A stretch of 13,086 bases of DNA from an uncultured Collinsella sp. (lineage in GTDB: Bacteria; Actinomycetota; Coriobacteriia; Coriobacteriales; Coriobacteriaceae), in assembly GCA_937926755.1 (NCBI GenBank), contig CALBBA010000114.1, forward strand, positions 1 through 13,086. Reading direction: 5' to 3'. Under the pieces are notes generated by a model, which saw only the letters and a list, made by a program, of their open reading frames with translations, was not told where the DNA came from and ran no database searches. A program made the translations under genes and the position numbers. Position 1 is the stretch's first letter. Each line of letters opens with the position of its first letter. Shown piece after piece: positions 6,369-11,871 of this stretch.

Positions 6369-7056
6369 CGAGCAGATGGCTGCTGCCGAGGTCCTGGCCT
6401 GGGACCCGTATACCCGTCCGACCGGCACCGATACGGCCGAGCCGCTCAAGATCGGCGTGCTTATCAGCGGTTCGGGTACCAACCTGCAGGCGCTGATCGA
6501 CCTGATCGCCGCTGGCAAGCTCAACGCCTCGATTGAGCTTGTGGTGTCGAGCCGCCCTTCGGCCAAGGGTCTGCAGCGTGCCGAGCGTGCGGGTATCCAG
6601 ACACTCACGCTGTCCAAGGATGTCTATGCCGATCCCATCGCTGCCGATGAGATTATTGCGCACGAGCTGCTCGAGCGCGGCTGCGAGTACGTGGTGATGG
6701 CCGGCTACATGCGCATGGTGCACACACCGCTGCTGGCGGCGTTTCCCAACCGCGTGGTCAACTTGCATCCGGCGCTGCTGCCGAGCTTTACCGGTGCCCA
6801 TGCGATTGACGATGCGTTTGCTCGCGGCGTCAAGGTTACTGGCGTGACCGTACACTTTGCCAATGAGATCTACGACAACGGCCCCATCATCGCCCAGCGT
6901 GCGCTGGCTGTTGAGGAGGGCTGGGACGTCGACACGCTCGAGGAGCACATCCATGCGATTGAGCATGTGCTGTATCCCGAGGTCGTGCAGATGCTCGCCG
7001 ACGGTCGCGTTCACGTGCTGGAGAGTGGCAAGGTAGCAGTTGACCCGGCGCGCTAG
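6358..7056 (+). CDS. purN: Phosphoribosylglycinamide formyltransferase
   Basis: Transfers the formyl group of 10-formyl-tetrahydrofolate to GAR, step 3 of purine synthesis. The catalytic fold starts at residue 30 with LKIGVLISGSGTNLQAL. The catalytic residues are visible: Asn135 and His137 in VVNLHPALLPSFTG and Asp173 in YDNGPIIAQ. VVMAGYMRM and VTGVTVHF are also family motifs. The 232-residue protein exceeds the E. coli enzyme (about 212) because some 29 residues precede the fold. ATG 6358 lies inside the end of purM (11-base overlap), and an internal ATG at 6376 would remove only six residues. Either way an N-terminal extension, MAAAEVLAWDPYTRP, remains. The gene ends in TAG within a 12-bp palindrome and is followed by a strong terminator. 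Confidence 0.95.
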   Translation: MSANEQMAAAEVLAWDPYTRPTGTDTAEPLKIGVLISGSGTNLQALIDLIAAGKLNASIELVVSSRPSAKGLQRAERAGIQTLTLSKDVYADPIAADEIIAHELLERGCEYVVMAGYMRMVHTPLLAAFPNRVVNLHPALLPSFTGAHAIDDAFARGVKVTGVTVHFANEIYDNGPIIAQRALAVEEGWDVDTLEEHIHAIEHVLYPEVVQMLADGRVHVLESGKVAVDPAR

Positions 7057-7073
7057 CGCGTGTAAACGGGTCA
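7041..7073 (+). repeat. Inverted repeat around the purN stop codon
   Basis: TGACCCG (7041-7047) and CGGGTCA (7067-7073) flank the 12-bp palindrome CGCGCTAGCGCG (7049-7060), which contains the TAG stop. It lies 31 bases before the main terminator stem. It may stabilise the 3' end of the purMN message, or it may be chance in GC-rich sequence. Confidence 0.4.
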
Positions 7074-7103
7074 CCTAGGTTTCTCTGAGGCGTAAACGAC
7101 TAT

Positions 7104-7150
7104 AAAGCCGATTGGGGCATATGGAATCACATGTGCCCCAATCGGCTTTT
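7104..7150. terminator. Strong intrinsic terminator after purN
   Basis: AAAGCCGATTGGGGCA (7104-7119) pairs perfectly with 7134-7149. The stem continues with a U-G wobble and three more pairs to about 20 bp, around a 6-base loop. TTTT closes it on the plus strand; the minus strand would end TTTATAG. No minus-strand gene points into it, so it serves purM-purN. Confidence 0.85.
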
Positions 7151-7506
7151 ACTATCTCTTTGACTTCGGGCTCCTGATAACGTGACGGGTGGGACTTCGG
7201 AAAATGAGGGCGGTTGGCCGCGAGCATGATATGGATATCAGTGGCGATTTCTCCATCTCGGCAAAAAATGGCTTCAAGTTGAGCATCGGCTCCGACTTCG
7301 AGGGGGCGGACCTGTTCAGCGAAAATTCTTACACTGACACTCATGCCATGAGCCAGGATAACAAGCCGGTATAGGGTCACTTGAGTGGGTATGCGTCTGT
7401 TCAAGCGGTCCATTGGCTTGCTTAAGAAATGGTTAAACTACGTAGCGTACAGCACGTGAGTAACTTACGACTCAGTGAGACTAAAGGGAATCGGAGAAGA
7501 AAGCCC
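7151..7506. other. Intergenic stretch between the purN terminator and the zinc-ribbon operon
   Basis: The 356 bases hold no recognised gene apart from a doubtful 61-codon frame at 7189-7374. I see no clear -35/-10 pair for the downstream operon. The best region is around 7408-7440 (TTGGCT or TTGCTT followed by AT-richer sequence), but no good -10 box lies at normal spacing. The 8-bp palindrome CTACGTAG at 7438-7445 and the partial dyad around GTGAGTAACTTAC (7456-7468) are weak operator candidates. No tRNA or known riboswitch is evident. Confidence 0.5.
7189..7374 (+). CDS. Doubtful small ORF (61 codons, GTG start)
   Basis: The frame opens with GTG at 7189 and ends at TAG 7372-7374. From an internal ATG (7231) it reads MDISGDFSISAKNGFKLSIG and continues acidic and polar, with mostly G/C-ending codons, which looks protein-like. 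Neither start has a convincing ribosome binding site. It matches no family I know. It could be a small real gene, a decayed remnant of a larger one, or chance. The long minus-strand frame over the same bases (7075-7413) includes the terminator stem and is less credible. Confidence 0.25.
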   Translation: MGLRKMRAVGREHDMDISGDFSISAKNGFKLSIGSDFEGADLFSENSYTDTHAMSQDNKPV

Positions 7507-8724
7507 ATGTTTTGCCCCAAATGCGGTAGCAAGATCAGTGACGATGCGCGGTACTGTACCGAATGCGGGCTGCCCTTGGAAGGACTCTCGGGTAAAACTG
7601 CGGCCAAGGAAGGGTCCGGCGCCGAGCCGCTGGCGCGAGAGTCCTCGTCCGCTGAAGTCATGTTGGAGTCTGCAAATACCGAAACGGACTCTGCGATAGG
7701 ATCCGCGAATGCCGAGTCCACGGCAGAACCGAGTCCCGAGCCGGTCTCGAAGACCGCGGGTAGCGGTCACTCCCAGATGTACAACCTCTTTATGCAACGC
7801 TGTCAGGTCGGTAACCGCCTGGTGCCGCAGTTTGCTATCATGATCGCCGCATTTATCGCCGCGGCAGGCATCGCTTACGCTGCTTTCATGCTCTACAAGA
7901 ACGTCATCGAGCCCAATCTCCAGCAGCAATCCGTGCAACAGGAGCAAGCGACCGAAAGACCCAAGAAGGACGAGAGGGCGGCCGAAAAAGTTGTCTATAC
8001 GTTGGAGGCAAAGTCATTGACGGTGTCTGCTCCGGTCGACCCTATGCTCAATCAGGGCGAGCGGACTGACATGGAATGGTCCTATCCGCAACTTAAGAGC
8101 TCCGCCAAAGACGACGTCGCAGACAAAATTAACAAGGCGATTCTCGAGCCCCTTCAAATTGATGCGGAGCGAACGAATCGAGCATCAGATAATGAGCAAT
8201 CAGATGCTGAGCTGTACCCCGACGGCGAATTTCCCTGCATATCGAGAAACGTGACGGTTACGTACATGGATGAGAACTATTTTTGTATCCGTGACGAGCG
8301 CTATTCGACGGGATGGGGTCCGCATGGCGACACGTATGTGACTGGCGTTATTTTTGATTTGCATACGGGTGATACTGTCAGCCCTCAGGACATGTTTGGC
8401 ATTGATACCGAGGATCTTGCCAGTTCTATGAGTTCGGCAGTTTGGCCGTATCTTACGGAAATGGGCAGAGAGTATCCGTCTGATTACAATTCTATGCTCA
8501 TGCGGAGCAATTCTTCAGACTATTCAATCAAGGGCTCAACATGCTTGTATGTGACATCCAAGGGACTGGTGTATCGCACCGAAGACTATGAGCTCGGTTC
8601 TTTTGCGGACGGCAATTGCGAGATTTTGGTTGCGTCTTGGGATGATGGGTCTCAAGTGGGGTCCGAAGTAACCCCCGATGAGGTCAAGGACGGTACAACG
8701 GTGAAAGTCGATAAGGAGGACTAA
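7507..8724 (+). CDS. Zinc-ribbon, single-pass membrane protein with RsiV/DUF3298-like ectodomain
   Basis: The 405-residue protein starts at ATG 7507, with GGAGAAG upstream. An ATG at 7429 in the same frame would put a basic tail before the zinc ribbon and is rejected. Residues 1-25 are a zinc ribbon (MFCPKCGSKI...RYCTECG; ligands C3, C6, C17, C20). An acidic Ser/Ala/Glu linker runs to about 88, and one hydrophobic helix spans about 108-131 (FAIMIAAFIAAAGIAYAAFM). After a Gln-rich coil comes an extracytoplasmic domain (about 163-382). Its GVIFDLHTGDTVSPQDMFGI near 280-299 resembles the DUF3298/RsiV-type fold. The expected topology is zinc ribbon inside, ectodomain outside. The function is unknown; sensing or envelope homeostasis is an inference. 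Its stop codon is one base from the next gene's ATG, so the two are coupled. Confidence 0.85.
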   Translation: MFCPKCGSKISDDARYCTECGLPLEGLSGKTAAKEGSGAEPLARESSSAEVMLESANTETDSAIGSANAESTAEPSPEPVSKTAGSGHSQMYNLFMQRCQVGNRLVPQFAIMIAAFIAAAGIAYAAFMLYKNVIEPNLQQQSVQQEQATERPKKDERAAEKVVYTLEAKSLTVSAPVDPMLNQGERTDMEWSYPQLKSSAKDDVADKINKAILEPLQIDAERTNRASDNEQSDAELYPDGEFPCISRNVTVTYMDENYFCIRDERYSTGWGPHGDTYVTGVIFDLHTGDTVSPQDMFGIDTEDLASSMSSAVWPYLTEMGREYPSDYNSMLMRSNSSDYSIKGSTCLYVTSKGLVYRTEDYELGSFADGNCEILVASWDDGSQVGSEVTPDEVKDGTTVKVDKED

Positions 8725-8725
8725 C

Positions 8726-10345
8726 ATGTTCTGTCCCAACTGTGGATTTGAGCTTGATGGCGATTTGCGATACTGCACCGAGTGCGGCTATGCACTCGAA
8801 GATGCAAAGGCGGTGCTGAACTCTGTCAGCAACGAAGTGGCAGAAGAACCTTCCGTTATCAATGAGGCTGCGGAAGAGATTTTCGCTAGCGACGAAACGG
8901 AGAAGGAGCCTTTCGCCGGTGCCGAGGCGGGGGAGGAAAAGTCGCCCGTGGAGAGCGAGCCCGTAGCGGACGAAGAAGACGACCAGCCTAAAGACGACGT
9001 GTCGTCCGGTGCAACGCCTTCGATTCCAGCCGTGCGTGCCGACCGACCAAAACTGAGCAATCCGGTCGCCAAGCCCGTCGCGGCGCCAGCCCCTGCTCCT
9101 GCGGCGAATGCATCCGCACAGAAAAAGGAGCCCAAGGCGCTCTATATCGTTGGTGTCGTCGTTGGCCTGGCAGTCATTGCCATCTTTAGCTACCTGCTGT
9201 TCTTTAGCAAGTCCGGCGGCGACGTTGCCCATTACGGCCAGGACAAGGCCATCGTGGTGGTCCAAGAATCCAAGATCACCCCGACCGACGCAAAGGGCGA
9301 GAAACTCAAGAAGTACTCGGTGACCCTGAACGGCGACAACGGCTACAGCACCAACGCTGAGGTTAAGGGTGACGAGGGCTTCACGGTAAGCCAGTTTCCC
9401 GATGTTAAACCGGGAAAATATACCCTCACCGTTAAGGACTCCAAGTCAAAAGTCGAGTGGAGTATTCCCGTCAAAGTCGTCGATAACTCTAAATCCGTTG
9501 ATGCCGTAAAAGAGGTTTCCCTCGAGGTGCCTAAGGCCAACGAGGCCGATACAAAGACAGGCGAAGGCGACAAGAAGGATGGAGGCACCGCTGCGGACAA
9601 TACCGCTACGCATGCCGCTTACAAGCAAAAGTGCCAGGAATACCTCGCGTGCTATGGAGAGCCGCAAATTGTTGAGGTGACTGATTCTGTCTATGCGATG
9701 CGAGGGCTTTGTCTTGTCGACCTCGTTGATTTTGATCAGGATGGCCAGCCTGAGCTCTTGACCGTTGTGAACGGTATGAGCGATGCCGAACTAAAGAATG
9801 CCTGGAATGGAGATATGGAGGGACTTCAGAAGTCCTACACCGTAGAGGTTTGGTCGTCAGCTGATGGTGGCATCAAGAGGCTTTACAGTCAAAATTGGCT
9901 TGATAACAGCAACGGAGGAACGATGTTTCTTCCGCTGATTAAAGCGGATGACGACAGCATCCTCGTAAGCCAAAGAACATATGAGATGAGCAATGCTATT
10001 ACGGCATTGCTTGCTGGAAGGCAGGTTTTGGCCGGGGACAATACTTCGGTATATGGCAAGAAAAGCGATGCTTTTTCGCTTGTAAGCAACTACGAGTCCT
10101 GGGGAGTTGCGCCGAGCGAGGGTAATGGCTACGAATACTATTGTGCGTCGGAGGGCAAGGAAATTTCCGAGACGGACTATAATGCCCTATATCAGCAATT
10201 TGGCTATGGGCACAATTACCGGACATATTATTTCCTTGATTTTTCAACCTCAGGTTACGGCACTATTTCGGGGGAATCCCACGTCGATCCCAATCAAGTT
10301 GCGGAAGTCACCAAAGATACGCTCAAAAAGGTGGGAATCGAATAA
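8726..10345 (+). CDS. Zinc-ribbon, single-pass membrane protein with Ig-like and calcium-loop ectodomain
   Basis: This 539-residue protein starts at ATG 8726, two bases after the previous stop; the AAGGAGGA ribosome binding site lies within the upstream gene. Residues 1-25 are a zinc ribbon (MFCPNCGFEL...RYCTECG; C3, C6, C17, C20) closely matching its neighbour's. The next 110 residues are acidic, then Pro/Ala-rich (KPVAAPAPAPAANA). A membrane helix spans about 138-160. Outside are a beta-rich Ig-like segment (about 175-255, with PDVKPGKYTLTVKD), a charged linker (about 270-295) and a C-terminal domain. That domain contains LVDFDQDGQPELLTVV (333-348), whose D335-x-D337-x-D339-G is a calcium-binding-type loop also seen in FG-GAP/dockerin-like proteins. 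The base composition of the last 700 bases is visibly more AT-rich than the middle, consistent with a separately acquired domain. Function unknown. A strong terminator follows. Confidence 0.83.
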   Translation: MFCPNCGFELDGDLRYCTECGYALEDAKAVLNSVSNEVAEEPSVINEAAEEIFASDETEKEPFAGAEAGEEKSPVESEPVADEEDDQPKDDVSSGATPSIPAVRADRPKLSNPVAKPVAAPAPAPAANASAQKKEPKALYIVGVVVGLAVIAIFSYLLFFSKSGGDVAHYGQDKAIVVVQESKITPTDAKGEKLKKYSVTLNGDNGYSTNAEVKGDEGFTVSQFPDVKPGKYTLTVKDSKSKVEWSIPVKVVDNSKSVDAVKEVSLEVPKANEADTKTGEGDKKDGGTAADNTATHAAYKQKCQEYLACYGEPQIVEVTDSVYAMRGLCLVDLVDFDQDGQPELLTVVNGMSDAELKNAWNGDMEGLQKSYTVEVWSSADGGIKRLYSQNWLDNSNGGTMFLPLIKADDDSILVSQRTYEMSNAITALLAGRQVLAGDNTSVYGKKSDAFSLVSNYESWGVAPSEGNGYEYYCASEGKEISETDYNALYQQFGYGHNYRTYYFLDFSTSGYGTISGESHVDPNQVAEVTKDTLKKVGIE

Positions 10346-10350
10346 AAACT

Positions 10351-10386
10351 GAAAGGGGCTTGGAAAACTGTTTCCAAGCCCCTTTC
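10351..10386. terminator. Bidirectional terminator between convergent genes
   Basis: GAAAGGGGCTTGGAAA (10351-10366) pairs perfectly with 10371-10386 around the tetraloop ACTG. On the minus strand the stem is followed by CAGTTTTTATT-type sequence (a T5 run), and on the plus strand by TTAT. It starts five bases after the zinc-ribbon operon stop and directly abuts the ATPase stop codon at 10387. Confidence 0.88.
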
Positions 10387-11769
10387 TTATAGTAGTTGCT
10401 CGAGTCCAACAAGCCTCGCGCTGCTTGCTTGAGCCGCTCTATTTTGACACGCTTCGCTAAATCCACCCTTGCTAAACAAGTAATACTGTTTGATCGGCCG
10501 GCCCAGCAGCGCACTGCGCCGCTCGAGCGTTTCAAGAACGTCGGTATCTACGGGCTCGTTTCTCCATTTGCACTCGCCAACGATGAGCTCGCCATCGGCA
10601 TCCTCTAATACAATGTCAATCTCTTCTTGGTGACGCGTTGCCGGGTTAGTGCCCCACCAAGAGCCGATTGCCTTGGGCAGTACATCCAGCTCGCCCTCAA
10701 CGACCTGTCGTATCAACCACTGGCGGCATACCTCTTCAAATGTGGGGCCCACGAAGGTAGACAAATCGCGCTTGACGATACGCGCGGCAACAGCGGCTCC
10801 GAGCCCCTCTTCAATTGTTCCCGTGTACTGCGGAACAAATCGATACCAAAACCTGAACAGGTTATCGCAGATTCGATAGACCACCTGACGTTTTGTTGCT
10901 TTGGCAACGGGCGTGACGCGTTCAACGATTCGCAGATCAATCAATGCGTCGAGTAATCGCGCGACTTGTGGCGTTGCGAGTCGGGTGACATCGGCGATTT
11001 CCTTGGGACGTACACAGCCGTTAGCGATGGCGGCTATGACGCCATTGTAGATAGCCGGGCTTCGGACTTCCTGCAACAGATAGTTCTGGGGCTCGGCGTA
11101 CAGAAACGCATCTTGGCGCAACAGAGCGTGCTCAAGGTTCCATTGCGTGGAGCGCGTGCTATCAAGCTGCGATAAATAGAGCGGCATGCCGCCGACAACG
11201 GAATACAGCTCGATAATTCTCTCGATGGGTGCATCGGGAAGCATTTGCGCTACATCGAAAACGACAAAGGGGTCGATGCGCAACTGCATGGTGCGGCGCC
11301 CATAGAGAGGACTTTGGTGTCCTAGCACCTGGTGTTCCATAAAACTCATGGACGATCCACAGAGCACCAAGAACAGGTTGCTCTTGTCTTTGTGTCGGTC
11401 GATAAGCGTTTGCAGACACGACGAGACGCCCGGATCGCTCTCGGCGAGGTAGGGATACTCGTCAATAATCAGAACGATTCGCTCTGTTTTGGCGTGTTCG
11501 AAGACGGATTCGAGTGCAACCTGGATAGAGGGGAACGCTGCTCCTGCGGCGCTATCGCCAAGTATCTCGCGGCTGAGCAGCGCGAGGTTTTCGCTTGCAA
11601 CGGTTTGCTGTCCGGTAAAGAAGATCACATGGGGCTTGCGCTGTGTAAAGACGCGAAGCATGCTGGTTTTACCCACGCGACGCCTTCCATAGACTACGGC
11701 AAACTGAAAGGAACCTTTTTGATAGGCGGTTTCCAGGGATTCAAGCTCTTCCCGACGTCCAACAAACAT
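10387..11769 (-). CDS. AAA-type ATP-binding protein (ATPase_2 fold) with DUF234 nuclease-like C-terminus
   Basis: A 460-residue protein starting MFVGRREELESLETAYQKGS. Walker A is GRRRVGKTS (residues 28-36) and Walker B is IVLIIDEYPYL (98-108, D103/E104). LFLVLCGSSMSFM (132-144) fits sensor 1 and YGRRT (156-160) a conserved arginine segment. A winged-helix region covers about 254-283 (RPKEIADVTRLATPQVARLL). The C-terminus (about 335-460) is DUF234-like, with PTFEEVCRQW, then EEIDIVLE and GECKW, the E...D...ExK arrangement of PD-(D/E)XK nucleases (D385, E399, K401). This architecture is common in bacteria and archaea, but the substrate is generally unknown; the name archaeal ATPase is often used. 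ATG 11769 has GAGGCG upstream. It lies 102 bases downstream of the zinc-finger gene on the same strand, behind an AT-rich region with its own repeats. Length and motifs look complete. Confidence 0.85.
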   Translation of the reverse strand: MFVGRREELESLETAYQKGSFQFAVVYGRRRVGKTSMLRVFTQRKPHVIFFTGQQTVASENLALLSREILGDSAAGAAFPSIQVALESVFEHAKTERIVLIIDEYPYLAESDPGVSSCLQTLIDRHKDKSNLFLVLCGSSMSFMEHQVLGHQSPLYGRRTMQLRIDPFVVFDVAQMLPDAPIERIIELYSVVGGMPLYLSQLDSTRSTQWNLEHALLRQDAFLYAEPQNYLLQEVRSPAIYNGVIAAIANGCVRPKEIADVTRLATPQVARLLDALIDLRIVERVTPVAKATKRQVVYRICDNLFRFWYRFVPQYTGTIEEGLGAAVAARIVKRDLSTFVGPTFEEVCRQWLIRQVVEGELDVLPKAIGSWWGTNPATRHQEEIDIVLEDADGELIVGECKWRNEPVDTDVLETLERRSALLGRPIKQYYLFSKGGFSEACQNRAAQASSARLVGLEQLL

Positions 11770-11780
11770 GATGCGCCTCG

Positions 11781-11826
11781 CTCATATATGTATTACTAAT
11801 ATATATATTACTAACACGTATATGAG
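11781..11826 (-). promoter_or_regulatory. AT-rich promoter/operator region with nested repeats upstream of the ATPase gene
   Basis: CTCATATA (11781-11788) and TATATGAG (11819-11826) are an outer inverted repeat. Between them TATTACTAA occurs twice in direct repeat (11791-11799 and 11806-11814, 15 bases apart), separated by alternating TA. The island is nearly all A/T in a GC-rich neighbourhood and ends 11 bases before the ATPase start. Several -10-like hexamers (TATATT, TAATAC, TACATA) occur, so the promoter cannot be fixed. The repeats look like binding sites of a dimeric regulator, possibly the ATPase's own winged helix or the upstream HTH protein. Confidence 0.45.
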
Positions 11827-11871
11827 TAACTTTCCACCCGTCAATCGGATGGCAAAGAAATGACAGCGTTT

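Noticed and set aside
5208..7074. Minus-strand frames over purM and purN
   Set aside because: Shadows of strongly supported genes in other frames.
7075..7413. A 112-codon minus-strand frame
   Set aside because: It runs through the purN terminator stem and has no recognisable domain or ribosome binding site.
7429..7506. Upstream ATG adding 26 residues to the first zinc-ribbon protein
   Set aside because: Zinc-ribbon proteins of this type start MFCPxCG, as the neighbouring gene does; ATG 7507 has a good ribosome binding site.
11790..11815. CRISPR-like repeat (two TATTACTAA copies)
   Set aside because: Only two 9-bp copies with a 6-base gap; too short and too few for an array. Treated as operator-like.
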